A stretch of 64,000 nt of DNA from an uncultured Collinsella sp. (GCA_902491565.1 CABUIE010000006.1:1-64000), one strand, 5' to 3'. Shown: positions 43,160 through 52,410, counted from the stretch's first letter. The notes: generated by a model from the letters alone, not told the origin. Numbers and translations are program-made.

Positions 43160-43894
43160 TCACACAGTATCTCGATAGTGAGAGATTCTGTACTTGAACT
43201 TGTCCGCGCGAGCCACCGAAAGCGTGAACTCGACAACATCATTTTGGGTGTTGTGAGTAGTTCGGACTATGTCCAGAACTGGCGCACCCTCACTAATACC
43301 TAGAAGCCGAGCGTCACATGGACGTGCTATACCCGCAGAGAACTCCTCATCCGCTACTCGAATTTTCTGCTGATAATCCTGCTCAATGACATCGTAAAGG
43401 GGCTTTTGTTCGAGTAGAGGACGCTTGAGTGAAATAAAGAGCCTTGCTGGAAGATAGCTACGCTCAACCATCATAGGTATACCATCTGCCATTCGTAAAC
43501 GTTTGAGTTTTAATATCTTTTCACCCAAATGAATCCCCATTTGCATCGAGAGCGTTTTATCTGCTTCCATTTCACAGAACTCTAAGATGGTTGTTTCTGG
43601 CAGCCGGCCCATCGCTTTCATCTGTTCAGTAAAACTGTACGATTGGGTAAGATTTGTTGCTTGAGCTAGTCGATCGGCAACAAACGTACCGCGACCTTGT
43701 TTTCGCACAATCCGACCAAGATACTCAAGTTCCTGAATTGCAAGCCGGACAGTCGACCGCGAAAGCCCGAAACGTTCGGCAAGCTCACGTTCGGACGGAA
43801 TCAAATCACCTGGCTGATATTCATGATCAATTTTTTCGATCAGAATATCTACGAGCTGGTCATATAGCGGTTGTCTGTGCCTCGTGCACGTCAT
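43160..43894 (-). CDS. GntR/HutC-family regulator 1
   Basis: 244 aa from ATG 43894 (GGAG six bases upstream). The winged helix is at about 10-75 (PLYDQLVDILIEKIDHEYQPGD, RFGLSRSTVRLAIQELEYLG), followed by a UTRA ligand-binding domain. It is similar throughout to GntR 2 at 51679. Lying inside the operon between the PTS IIA and agaS, it probably senses an amino-sugar phosphate. Its codon use is more A/T-rich than in GntR 2. Confidence 0.92.
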   Translation of the reverse strand: MTCTRHRQPLYDQLVDILIEKIDHEYQPGDLIPSERELAERFGLSRSTVRLAIQELEYLGRIVRKQGRGTFVADRLAQATNLTQSYSFTEQMKAMGRLPETTILEFCEMEADKTLSMQMGIHLGEKILKLKRLRMADGIPMMVERSYLPARLFISLKRPLLEQKPLYDVIEQDYQQKIRVADEEFSAGIARPCDARLLGISEGAPVLDIVRTTHNTQNDVVEFTLSVARADKFKYRISHYRDTV

Positions 43895-43981
43895 GATATT
43901 CTCCACGTAATGAGCAATTGACCAATACTTCAGCCTTCAGGTAACGCACCAACATGTCCAATAAATGGGCTAATAGCGACA

Positions 43982-44410
43982 CTACATCTCATCGTCTTCG
44001 TCAATGTCAGCACTCTCGAGTTTCTTGAGATCGACTCCCTCACGACCAACGACCCGTGCGCGTTCGGCAAGTTCATCAAGCGTTGGGTCTCCAAACGCAC
44101 GCGTCATAACGAGCTCCACCAACATAGGTAGATTTGTTCCGGTGACAACGGTCACGTTATCGAGCTCAGTCGTCATTGGGATAGCTTGATTGAACGGAGT
44201 ACCGCCAAGCAAATCAACAAACACCAATACGCCATCACAAGCTTGACGCATCTTGGCAATGCAGGTTCGCAAATCATCACCAAAAGTAACCGCCTCCGAG
44301 CCCGCAAAAGGAACTACCTCAAAATTAGGCTGTTCGCCGGCGACCATATCCACAGCGCTTTTCAAACCAGGTGCAAACTGACCGTGACCAGTTAGTACAA
44401 ATCCAATCAT
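43982..44410 (-). CDS. PTS mannose-family IIA
   Basis: 142 aa phosphocarrier. The active-site His is in FVLTGHGQFAPG (about residue 9), DLLGGTPFNQA at about 67 is the other conserved loop. An acidic tail (ESADIDEDDEM) ends the protein. It works with IIB, IIC and IID upstream on the same strand. AAAGGT precedes the ATG. Confidence 0.93.
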   Translation of the reverse strand: MIGFVLTGHGQFAPGLKSAVDMVAGEQPNFEVVPFAGSEAVTFGDDLRTCIAKMRQACDGVLVFVDLLGGTPFNQAIPMTTELDNVTVVTGTNLPMLVELVMTRAFGDPTLDELAERARVVGREGVDLKKLESADIDEDDEM

Positions 44411-44491
44411 TCTATCTACCTTTCTACCGTTCGCTTTCTCTAGCCATAGAACCCCTCAAAAGGGCTCTTACGACCACTGCATCATTAAAGT

Positions 44492-45115
44492 TTAGTGAGT
44501 ATTTTGTTTTATCGTGGGAGGTCTGTGAGCGTCTCTAAGCTGCTTTTCAAGGTTGCGATATCTACGTGCTTCGCTCTTGTTCCCGCTACTCTCATATTGA
44601 TATGAAAGCAGCAGATAGAGCTTTCCGCGTAACCCAAGGTCGTTCGTATCTAGCATGGCTTCCATCTCATCGATCTTATCATGCCGACGGCGAAAGACTA
44701 TGTCGTAGGTCAATTGACTGTCCGCCAAAATACCCTTCGACACGACGGGACGCATCTCTTCCAACATGGACGCCGCCCGCTTGCGGTCACCCGTCTTGAT
44801 ATAGAAATTAAAGGCGCGAACCGCAAGCTGTCGACGTTGCTTATCGCTGCACGACATCTCCAGCAAGTGGTCAAGCATTCGATCTGCATATGCGTCCATA
44901 TCAGCAGCTTCGTAGATAGTGAAACGAAGGTAATACTGCTTATACGTAGACATTACTATACGCGCTAGTTTGCGATCGAGCAGGTCTATGCAATCTTGGT
45001 ATAAGCCCAAGTTAAACAATACCTGCAATTTCATATCGAAGTATTTTTTCGCTCCTTCGGTCACAGCGAAATAAGCCACGACAACACAAATGAACAGGAC
45101 AATCCAAAATGGCAT
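44492..45115 (-). CDS. Membrane-anchored TPR-like protein in the PTS operon
   Basis: 207 aa, function unknown. Residues 1-19 form one hydrophobic helix (MPFWIVLFICVVVAYFAV), leaving a helical body of TPR character: repeated helix pairs such as LQVLFNLGLYQDCIDLLDRK, RAFNFYIKTGDRKRAASMLEE and LYLLLSYQYESSGNKSEARR. It sits between IID and IIA in an operon that in other bacteria usually lacks such a gene. It might scaffold or regulate the permease at the membrane; that is inference. Confidence 0.85.
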   Translation of the reverse strand: MPFWIVLFICVVVAYFAVTEGAKKYFDMKLQVLFNLGLYQDCIDLLDRKLARIVMSTYKQYYLRFTIYEAADMDAYADRMLDHLLEMSCSDKQRRQLAVRAFNFYIKTGDRKRAASMLEEMRPVVSKGILADSQLTYDIVFRRRHDKIDEMEAMLDTNDLGLRGKLYLLLSYQYESSGNKSEARRYRNLEKQLRDAHRPPTIKQNTH

Positions 45116-45210
45116 TGCACTATATTCCCTTCAAGGCAGCCTTAATGAATTAATCGAACACGATGACTGCATAACCGCCTATGAACAGCGGTGTCCGACA
45201 AAACAAAAGA

Positions 45211-45261
45211 GGCGCACACTCCAGGGGATATGGCGATAAAGTCGCCTTGGAGGTGTGCGCC
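45211..45261 (-). terminator. Intra-operon hairpin after IID
   Basis: GGCGCACACTCCA pairs with TGGAGGTGTGCGCC, with an inner GGCGATAAAGTCGCC. The minus strand continues CTCTTTTGTTTTG. It could partly terminate after IID and so lower expression of the TPR, IIA, gntR and agaS genes. Confidence 0.7.
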
Positions 45262-45303
45262 ACATCTTAATTGAGGATCAAATGTCGCGACAATATGGGG
45301 TAC

Positions 45304-46143
45304 TTAGCCCTTGCAAATGATACCGAATGCACCCAAGGCAATGGACAGAACCAAGACGATAAAGATAGCCTTCGTCGAGGTCATGCCCTTCTTACCAAGG
45401 AGCCAGTATACGAAGCCGACGAGCGCGGCAGGAACCAGCTTGGGGCAAATCATATTGCAGATATTCTGCAAGTCAACGGTAACGCCACCGATAACAGGCT
45501 TCGCTGCAATGACGATACCGACATTGGTTGCGACCAGGGCACCGACCATAAAGACACCCATTACGGAGGCCGCGTCGGTCAACGCGTTCAGGCGGTCGCT
45601 CATGGTGGTGACGAGCTTCATACCCTGCTCATAGGCCATGTGGGTCTGCTTGCAGCGGAACCAGTCAACAAGGATGTTAACGGCGACCCAGATGAAGATA
45701 CCCAAGGGGTTGCCGTTCATGGCCATATTGGCAGCCAGGGCGCCAAAAATGGTCGGGAGCAGCGAACCGAAGATGGAATCGCCGATGGAAGCCAGCGGTC
45801 CCATGAGACCAGTCTTGAGACCGGCAACAGCCTCGAGGCCCTCAATGCCCTCCTCTTCCTCAATCGCCAAATCGATACCGGTGATGATCGTGTTGAGGAA
45901 GTTTGAGGTGTTGAAGAACGGTGCGCACTGGGCGCGGCAGGCTTCTTTTAGCTCCGGCGTGCCGTCACCGTACAGCTTGCGCAGCGTGGGCAGGATAATC
46001 CAGAGATAACCAGAGTGTTGCATGCGCTCGTAGTTCCAACCATCCTGGAAACCAAGCAGGTTACGACGGTTGATCTGCGCAAGGTCGTCCTTGGTAATCT
46101 TGTAGCCAGTGGTGCCATTGGCGAGTTTCTCATTAGAGCTCAT
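45304..46143 (-). CDS. PTS mannose-family IID
   Basis: 279 aa membrane component. It starts MSSNEKLANG with GGAGGGAG upstream; the open frame extends further but over the IIC gene. INRRNLLGFQDGWNYERMQHSGY at about 26-48 and GLKTGLMGPLASIGDSIFGS near 108 are typical of ManZ/AgaD; the C-terminal part has three hydrophobic segments. It overlaps the end of IIC by 11 bases. Confidence 0.94.
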   Translation of the reverse strand: MSSNEKLANGTTGYKITKDDLAQINRRNLLGFQDGWNYERMQHSGYLWIILPTLRKLYGDGTPELKEACRAQCAPFFNTSNFLNTIITGIDLAIEEEEGIEGLEAVAGLKTGLMGPLASIGDSIFGSLLPTIFGALAANMAMNGNPLGIFIWVAVNILVDWFRCKQTHMAYEQGMKLVTTMSDRLNALTDAASVMGVFMVGALVATNVGIVIAAKPVIGGVTVDLQNICNMICPKLVPAALVGFVYWLLGKKGMTSTKAIFIVLVLSIALGAFGIICKG

Positions 46144-47017
46144 CGTCGTCTCCCTCCGCAGCGCCAGCAGCAGCGACGGGACGCTGGTTGTTCTTGTAGT
46201 ACAGCAAAGACAGAGCAAAGCCAATAATAGCGATCGCCAGCATCGACATGTTATTGAACATACCGACCATATCCACGGCGCCCTTACCAAGCGCACCGTT
46301 CACAGCGACGATGTTGGCGTTGAGGTTCATGATGCTCGTGAAGGCCGTACCAAACAGGGCGGCGACTACAAAGCCGAGCAGCAGGTAGGCGACGTGCTTT
46401 TTGACCGGCAGGTAACGGAGCAGGATGGCGAAGCCAACGGCGGGCAAGGCACCGCCAGCAACAGACAGACCGTCACCCAGCCACTTCAAGTCGCCGTTAA
46501 GGGCGGTGGTGATGCCCTCGACCAAGCCCTGGCCAAATGCGAGAGCCAGGAAGACCGGAATCATGCGGGACAACATCCAGGAAACGGCACCGAGCAAGTA
46601 GTGTACGTTGTAGGCGCCCCAGTTCATCTTCTCGATATCGGCATCGCACATGTGACCGAAGAACGTGTTGGCGAAACGACCGGCGATATCGGTGTAAACG
46701 AGAATGGCAGCGACAGGTACGCCGATAGCGGCAAGAGCCGTCTCGGGATTCATGCCCGCGCCCACGGCAAAGGCCGTGGCGACCAGAGTGCCGGAGTTGG
46801 CATCGATACGAGAGGCGCCGCCAAAGGTACCAACGCCCAGGACGGTGAGCTGCATGCTGCCGCCGATAAACAGGCCAGTCTGCAGGTCGCCCATAATCAA
46901 ACCGGTAATCATACCGGAGAAGACGGCTGAGCCGGCACAGGTGTACCAGTTCAGCTCATCCATAATCTGATAACCCGCATACAGGGTTAACAGAAGAATC
47001 TGCCACCAAGCAATCAT
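46133..47017 (-). CDS. PTS mannose-family IIC
   Basis: 294 aa integral membrane permease of the ManY/AgaW type. Hydrophobic segments run through most of the chain, with GLIMGDLQTGLFIGGSMQL at about 38-56 and GVGTFGGASRIDANSGT at about 61-77, both characteristic. AAGGAG precedes the ATG. Translationally coupled to IID. The likely substrate is galacto-N-biose or a related Gal-beta-1,3 disaccharide, judged from the adjacent GH35 gene. Confidence 0.94.
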   Translation of the reverse strand: MIAWWQILLLTLYAGYQIMDELNWYTCAGSAVFSGMITGLIMGDLQTGLFIGGSMQLTVLGVGTFGGASRIDANSGTLVATAFAVGAGMNPETALAAIGVPVAAILVYTDIAGRFANTFFGHMCDADIEKMNWGAYNVHYLLGAVSWMLSRMIPVFLALAFGQGLVEGITTALNGDLKWLGDGLSVAGGALPAVGFAILLRYLPVKKHVAYLLLGFVVAALFGTAFTSIMNLNANIVAVNGALGKGAVDMVGMFNNMSMLAIAIIGFALSLLYYKNNQRPVAAAGAAEGDDDEL

Positions 47018-47110
47018 GGTAAACTCCTTATTTAAGGTGTAACAGTTTCTACAATACCAATACGCTTATATAAACCGTGCATCCCCCTTCACGGCCTAGC
47101 GTTAATTCGA

Positions 47111-47575
47111 CTAGAGCGTGAGAGCCTCTGGGTTATCCTGCGGCGTCAGCTGAATGACAATAGGAAGATTATCGGCCTTGAGTTTGGCAAATGCGTCAAG
47201 GTCCCCCTGGTCGCAACTAATGTTGCGATTCAGCTTCTTGACCGGCTCCATTGTCGTCATATTACCGACGATGAGCTGCTCAAGCTTAACACCTTGTTCC
47301 AAAAGTCGAACGTAGACCTCAGGCTTTTTCGCAACAATGAAGAGACGTTGCGCATCATATTTGCCAGCAGTGATGTTGGCAGCGGCCTTGTCGACAGGAA
47401 GCACGGACAACTTCACAGTTGCCGGGCAAGCCATGCGAAGAACCTGCTTTTGGGTAGCATCTTGCGATACCTCGTCGTCAACTACCATGAAGCGGCTTAC
47501 CTGACGGGCGTTAGACCAGAGGTTTGCCACCTGTCCGTGAATCAAGCGAAAGTCGATTCGTGCGCCTACAATCAT
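47111..47575 (-). CDS. PTS mannose-family IIB
   Basis: 154 aa. The active-site stretch RIDFRLIHGQVANLW near residue 6 keeps the phosphorylated His, in contrast to the orphan IIB at 36779. VGNMTTMEPVKKLNRNI is the second conserved loop. It begins two bases after the bgaC stop, with its RBS (AAGGAG) inside the bgaC gene. Confidence 0.94.
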   Translation of the reverse strand: MIVGARIDFRLIHGQVANLWSNARQVSRFMVVDDEVSQDATQKQVLRMACPATVKLSVLPVDKAAANITAGKYDAQRLFIVAKKPEVYVRLLEQGVKLEQLIVGNMTTMEPVKKLNRNISCDQGDLDAFAKLKADNLPIVIQLTPQDNPEALTL

Positions 47576-47577
47576 TT

Positions 47578-49374
47578 CTACTCAACTCCTTCTTGTTCAA
47601 GTGTACGGATAACGGGCTCAGAGCGAAGGGAGATTTTCGCATCATACACGCCCTCTGTTTCGAACATAACGAGTTCATTGGTACCAGGGTGTAATAAACC
47701 GTGCGGAACATAGAGCGTCATGATGGGACCCTTATCCCAAAAACGTCCGACATTCGTTCCGTTTACGAATGCCACACCCTTTCCAAAACCCGTAGTGTCG
47801 ATAAAGGTATCAGCCGGCTCAGATATATCAAACTTTGCGCGATAAAAGGAAGGTTGCCCCTCTACCCAGCCGGCGGAATAATCAAGATTATCGATGTTAT
47901 CGAGTGGCAGACAACGCATCTCCCAACCGGTAACAAAGTGAAGATCAACGCAAACTCCTGTCCTAATGCCCTTATGCTGCGTATCAGCGAGCAATTTGTG
48001 ACCATAATTGACGCGACCCATATCCTCGGTCAGAACATCCAGGCGGTTGTGTTCACAGGGAAGAACGCAGTGAATATCTTCCCCGATGTGCTCCTGATAC
48101 TGCGTCGCCACCTTGTCACCGTTCACAAACACCTGAGCGCGGTCGCGGGCGTCAATAACCCGAATACGCTCTTCATCTGCACGGTCACGCTCGACAGTCG
48201 TGGTATATAACGTATATCCATACGACTGACCCATCTCTTCCATGGGCATAGGATATTGGGCTTCAATCGGCTCCGAAAGAATATCGAGCACATTAAAGAG
48301 ACTTACGCGCTCACTCACCGAAATATCGGGCATGGAAAACGCCTTTTTTGTTAACGGCTTGCTTTGCGCGATATCGGGATACAGCTCGTGAACTGTCCTT
48401 TGAATTGCGAAGTATTTCTCGGTCGGGTTGCCCTGTTCGTCCAATGGAGCATCGTAGTCATATGATGTCACCTGGTGCAGGTCATGCGTATGGCGTGCAG
48501 AACATCCGTTCATAAATCCAAAGTTGGTGCCTCCATGAAACATGTAGAGGTTTAAAGATCCTCCAAGCTCGAGCACCTCGCGAACGCAAGAGGCAAGATC
48601 TTCGGGATCGCGTCTGATGACGTTCTCCCCATAGCGATTGAACCAGCCGTCCCACAACTCCATGCACATAAGAGGCCATTGTTTTCCATGCTCCTTGTGA
48701 AAAGCAGAAAGAGCCTCAAAGTTCTCCTTTGCATGAGAACCAAAGTTGCCGGTGCACAACACATCATCGTCAATGAGCGTACCGGCACGAAGGCACCCAC
48801 GCCACGGGCCATCGGAAGTACAAAGGGGCACGGAAACCCCACGCTCGACCATAAGGCGACGAATCGCGCGAAGATAGTCCTTATCCTCGCAATATGATCC
48901 ATACTCGTTTTCAACCTGCATCATGATGATATTTCCGCCCTTGTCAATCTGACGCGAGACGAGTATCGGCATGAGATGGTCGTAGTACTGCGCAACGTGA
49001 GCAAGAAATTTGGGGTCGCTGCTACGCGGCCTCATATCATGTTCGCGCAGCAGCCATGCTGGCATGCCGCCAAATTCCCATTCTGCACAAATAAACGGAG
49101 AGGGCCGAACAATTGCATACAGACCGAGCGATGCTGCCTCATCAAGAAATGCCGCCAAATCGATTGAGCCAGAAAAATCGAAGACGCCAGGCTTTGGCTC
49201 ATGAAGATTCCACGGTACATACGTTTCGACCGTATTAAACCCAAGAGCCTTAAGGTTATAGAGCGAGTGATGCCAGTCGCTCGGATGAACACGCATATAG
49301 TGAATCGCCCCCGACAAGATGGTGAACGGCTCATCATCGAGTAGGAATTGATTGGTGATCTTAAACGAATGCAT
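47578..49374 (-). CDS. bgaC: GH35 beta-galactosidase, BgaC-like
   Basis: 598 aa. In Streptococcus pneumoniae BgaC releases galactose from Gal-beta-1,3-GlcNAc/GalNAc and is encoded beside the same PTS and agaS genes. It shows ILSGAIHYMRVHPSDW, FICAEWEFGGMPAWLL, the acid/base Glu in MMQVENEYGS (about 155) and the nucleophile Glu in MCMELWDGWFNRYG (about 231), then a C-terminal jelly-roll region. No signal peptide, so it acts in the cytosol on the imported sugar. GGGAG precedes the ATG. First gene of the operon. Confidence 0.95.
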   Translation of the reverse strand: MHSFKITNQFLLDDEPFTILSGAIHYMRVHPSDWHHSLYNLKALGFNTVETYVPWNLHEPKPGVFDFSGSIDLAAFLDEAASLGLYAIVRPSPFICAEWEFGGMPAWLLREHDMRPRSSDPKFLAHVAQYYDHLMPILVSRQIDKGGNIIMMQVENEYGSYCEDKDYLRAIRRLMVERGVSVPLCTSDGPWRGCLRAGTLIDDDVLCTGNFGSHAKENFEALSAFHKEHGKQWPLMCMELWDGWFNRYGENVIRRDPEDLASCVREVLELGGSLNLYMFHGGTNFGFMNGCSARHTHDLHQVTSYDYDAPLDEQGNPTEKYFAIQRTVHELYPDIAQSKPLTKKAFSMPDISVSERVSLFNVLDILSEPIEAQYPMPMEEMGQSYGYTLYTTTVERDRADEERIRVIDARDRAQVFVNGDKVATQYQEHIGEDIHCVLPCEHNRLDVLTEDMGRVNYGHKLLADTQHKGIRTGVCVDLHFVTGWEMRCLPLDNIDNLDYSAGWVEGQPSFYRAKFDISEPADTFIDTTGFGKGVAFVNGTNVGRFWDKGPIMTLYVPHGLLHPGTNELVMFETEGVYDAKISLRSEPVIRTLEQEGVE

Positions 49375-49490
49375 GCTACTCCCGATCTTCGTGCTCTACG
49401 ACGCCGATGCCGGTTCCTCGGCCCTCGGCTAAACGCCTTGCCTATTATGGACGCATTGACGCAATTATGTAGTCAGAATCTGAAGTGGTC

Positions 49491-49521
49491 CGTAAACGGT
49501 AGCCAAATGACGATGAACGGC
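49491..49521 (-). promoter_or_regulatory. Tandem ACCGTTYACC motif upstream of bgaC
   Basis: Minus strand: GCCGTTCATC (49521 to 49512) and ACCGTTTACG (49500 to 49491), spacing 21. A -10-like CATAAT follows 22 bases downstream, at about the same distance as at module 2. Confidence 0.65.
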
Positions 49522-49597
49522 TTTAATGAACAAAATATAAACCCGCCGGTAAATTACTTTTTTACTATAGATTTCTAGCGATTCTATATTTGAAAGG

Positions 49598-49609
49598 TGG
49601 TATGTACCA
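49598..49609. promoter_or_regulatory. TGGTATGTACCA dyad upstream of bgaC
   Basis: Fits TGGTNNNNACCA, also found before nagE and gntR 2. It lies 224 bases before bgaC; candidate GntR site. Confidence 0.4.
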
Positions 49610-49756
49610 GCTATCCACTATTTCATACTAGTTACATTATGCTTCAATCGCATTTCTTCAAATGCTTATCTACTTTGTTGTTGCCGATTTGAGTGCGCGT
49701 GCGCCAACCCAAGCATCGTCACGGCTTCAGTTCCCCTATTCATAAACATAAAACCC

Positions 49757-49829
49757 CGCCAAACGTGATTCCCCTAGGGAAAACACGCTTGGCGGGGTCG
49801 TAGCGTGATTTCCCTAGGGGAATCACGCC
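49757..49829. repeat. Tandem hairpins, copy 2
   Basis: Same arrangement as at 37603-37678: a CCCCGCCAAACGTG ... CACGCTTGGCGGGG hairpin, then a 26-bp near-perfect palindrome. It probably terminates the minus-strand yhcH transcript. Confidence 0.8.
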
Positions 49830-49859
49830 ATCAGGCGAACAACTCAGCCGAGCAGCTCG

Positions 49860-50333
49860 CTACTCCTCCCAGTAGGCGTCTGCAAGCAGCTTAAAGCAGA
49901 TCTTCTTGACCGGCTGCGCGCCATCGCCCGGGAACTCGAGCGTGGGCATGTGAGGCTCGCCGGCAACGAACAGCGCAAACTTGTCGTCGGCAAGATCGCC
50001 GGCGATCGAGGCGTCGGAATCGACCAGATCGTAGTCGTCCTTCTCGTCAAACTCCTGGACCAGCGTTAAGCTGCCCGTGGCGACCTTAAAGGCCTCGCGA
50101 CCCTCGACATCGATCTGCAGGTCGTGATAGCGCTGATGCGTCTCGTAGTGGGCCTCGGCCTCGGGACGCGTCGTGGGCGCCATGACGTTCGCAAAGACCT
50201 TGTCGCCCAGAATCGGATGGCTGCCGACCTCGAGCTCCGCCGGGTCGTTCTCCTCGAGCCAGTCGATCAGCACGTCGAGGCCCTTGAGCATTCCGCGATA
50301 TTCCTCGATATCGCCTAATGCACCGTAAATCAT
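49860..50333 (-). CDS. YhcH/YjgK/YiaL (DUF386) family protein
   Basis: 157 aa cupin-like protein. Members are linked to sugar-anomer or N-acetylated sugar handling; NanQ acts on sialic acid anomers. Visible are the conserved ETHQRYHDLQIDVEG (about 85-99) with metal-binding His, FALFVAGEPHMP (about 119-130) with another, and KKICFKL near the end. AAAGGGG precedes the ATG. It follows nagA copy 2 by 32 bases, so the two form an operon. Confidence 0.92.
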   Translation of the reverse strand: MIYGALGDIEEYRGMLKGLDVLIDWLEENDPAELEVGSHPILGDKVFANVMAPTTRPEAEAHYETHQRYHDLQIDVEGREAFKVATGSLTLVQEFDEKDDYDLVDSDASIAGDLADDKFALFVAGEPHMPTLEFPGDGAQPVKKICFKLLADAYWEE

Positions 50334-50365
50334 CTAAATCCCCTTTCGGATCGTTTCCTTGGCGG

Positions 50366-51535
50366 CTACTCGGCAAACGCGTTGCCGACGCTGTTGCCAC
50401 CCACATACGTCTCGACCAGGGTAAGGTCGGGATTGAACACGACAAAGTCGGCATCGCGGCCGGGCATAATGCTGCCACATTTATCCTCGACGTGAGCAGA
50501 GCGCGCGGGCACCTCGGTCGCCATGCGAATTGCGATATCGGCGCTCGCAAGACCCCAGTCGACGATGTTCTTGACGCCCTGTGCGAGCGTGAGCACCGAG
50601 CCGGCGATAGCAGAGCCATCGGCAAGCCAGCAAAGGTTGTCCTTCATAATGACATCCATGCCACCGCTGGTGTACTTGCCCTCGGGCATGCCGCCGCAAC
50701 CCAGGCAGTCGGTGATCAGCACTGTGTGCTGCCAGCCCTTGGCCTGCAGCAGCGCCTTAATAGCAGCAGGGTTCACGTGTTTGCCGTCGCAAATGATCTC
50801 GGCATAGGTGTTGGGCGTGGTCATAGCAGCCCCGACAACACCGGGCTCACGGTGATGCAGACCGCGCTGGCCGTTGTAGGTATGCGTAAAGCAGCTGGCG
50901 CCAGCATTGATCGCTGCAGCGCACTCACCATAGGTGGCATCGGAGTGGCCAATACAGGTCACGACGCCCCTTGCGCTCAGAGCCGCGGCGTAAGCGGCAG
51001 CGCCATCGCGCTCGGCCGCCATGGCGCTCTTGACGATACGACCGCCGGCGGCCTCCTGCCACTCGTCAAAAACTTTCTCGGACGGATCGATCAGATAAGC
51101 AGGGTTCTGGGCGCCCACATGCTTCATGGTAAAGAACGGACCCTCCAGGTAGATGCCCTGAATACGAGCACCGCAGAACTCAGGTCCACGCTCTTCGTCC
51201 GCCTGTGCAATGGCAGCGCAGGCCTCCTTGATCTGCTCCACGCCGTCGGTAAAGGTCGTAGGCAGCCAGCTGGTGGTACCACGACGAGCGAGCTCGGTCG
51301 AGCTGATGTTGATACCCTCGGCATCGTTATCGGTCGTGGCATGGTTATAGAAACCATGAATGTGGGTGTCCACCATGCCCGGCGCAATCCATGTACCCGA
51401 ATAATCTTTGACCTCGCAAGCGGGCTCATCGGCCTGCCAAGCGCCAAAGACGCCATCTTCGACCATGAGGTAGCCGCCCAGCTGCGGCCCTGCCGGCAAA
51501 AAGAACTTGTCGGCCTTGATAGCATACGTGCTCAT
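50366..51535 (-). CDS. nagA: N-acetylglucosamine-6-phosphate deacetylase, copy 2
   Basis: 389 aa, nearly identical in length and sequence to copy 1 at 40596, with GMVDTHIHGF, FTHTYNGQRGLHHREPG and VLITDCLGCGG intact. GGGAGC precedes the ATG. Operon with yhcH; gntR 2 is 143 bases upstream. It probably handles GlcNAc-6-phosphate from the NagE permease, while copy 1 serves the galacto-N-biose operon. Confidence 0.95.
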   Translation of the reverse strand: MSTYAIKADKFFLPAGPQLGGYLMVEDGVFGAWQADEPACEVKDYSGTWIAPGMVDTHIHGFYNHATTDNDAEGINISSTELARRGTTSWLPTTFTDGVEQIKEACAAIAQADEERGPEFCGARIQGIYLEGPFFTMKHVGAQNPAYLIDPSEKVFDEWQEAAGGRIVKSAMAAERDGAAAYAAALSARGVVTCIGHSDATYGECAAAINAGASCFTHTYNGQRGLHHREPGVVGAAMTTPNTYAEIICDGKHVNPAAIKALLQAKGWQHTVLITDCLGCGGMPEGKYTSGGMDVIMKDNLCWLADGSAIAGSVLTLAQGVKNIVDWGLASADIAIRMATEVPARSAHVEDKCGSIMPGRDADFVVFNPDLTLVETYVGGNSVGNAFAE

Positions 51536-51630
51536 CTATGCTCCCGTACCCGCAGTGCGTTTTAGGGCGGATCAAAAACCACTGCATTGTTAATTCGAGC
51601 GATTGTTCGTTGCCTTCTTGCGCTTGGCAC

Positions 51631-51661
51631 ATTTTGCACCCGCCGCAAAATGTGCCAAGCC
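51631..51661 (-). terminator. gntR 2 terminator
   Basis: CTTGGCACATTTTGC pairs perfectly with GCAAAATGTGCCAAG around a 1-7 base loop, just past the gntR 2 stop. It lacks a T tract. Confidence 0.6.
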
Positions 51662-51678
51662 GTTTATACCCAATAACT

Positions 51679-52410
51679 CTAGACGGCTCGGTTGTGGTAG
51701 ACCTTGTACTTAAACTGGTCGGCACGCGCAACCGATCGCGTATACTCGATAACCTCGTTGTTCATGTCGTATGTGGTACGAATCAAGTCCAGGACCGGTG
51801 CGCCTTCGGCAATCTCGAGCAAACGAGCGTCGGAATGGCGGGCGATACTCGCGTAGAATTCTTCCTCTGCCACGCGAACTTTCTCGTGATAGTCCTGCTC
51901 GATCATGTCGTACAGCGATTTGTTCTCGATCATGGGGCGCTTAAGCGCAAAGAACTTGCGGCTTGGCAGATACGTGCACTCAATCATCAGCGGCACACCA
52001 TCGGCAATACGCAGGCGCTTGATCTTGTACAGACGCTCGCCCAGACGCGCGTTCATCTCGACGGCAATATTCTTGTCAGCCTCGACCTCGGTAAACTCAA
52101 GGATCGTCGTCTTGGGCACACGGCCGATCGCCTTCATCTGCTCGGTAAAGCTATAGGTTTGCGTGAGGTTTGCCGTTTGCAGAGAGCGGTCGCACACCAT
52201 GGTTCCACGGCCGCGCTGACGAACCACCAAGCCCAGACGTTCAAGCTCCTGCAGGGCAAGGCGAACCGTCGTACGCGAGAGCCCGTAGCGCTCCGACAAG
52301 TCACGCTCGGACGGCAAATAGTCGCCGGGTCGAAGTTCGTGATCGATTTTATCGGTCAGCAAATCGACGAGTTGATCGTACAGAGGTTGTTTGCGCGCTC
52401 CCATTGCCAT
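51679..52410 (-). CDS. GntR/HutC-family regulator 2
   Basis: 243 aa from ATG 52410 (AGGT six bases upstream); the open frame continues upstream without a good start. The winged helix (PLYDQLVDLLTDKIDHELRPGD, RYGLSRTTVRLALQELERLG) and UTRA domain match GntR 1. It lies upstream of nagA 2-yhcH. TGGTTGTAACCA at 52441-52452, just before it, is probably its own operator; similar sites precede nagE. Confidence 0.93.
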   Translation of the reverse strand: MAMGARKQPLYDQLVDLLTDKIDHELRPGDYLPSERDLSERYGLSRTTVRLALQELERLGLVVRQRGRGTMVCDRSLQTANLTQTYSFTEQMKAIGRVPKTTILEFTEVEADKNIAVEMNARLGERLYKIKRLRIADGVPLMIECTYLPSRKFFALKRPMIENKSLYDMIEQDYHEKVRVAEEEFYASIARHSDARLLEIAEGAPVLDLIRTTYDMNNEVIEYTRSVARADQFKYKVYHNRAV

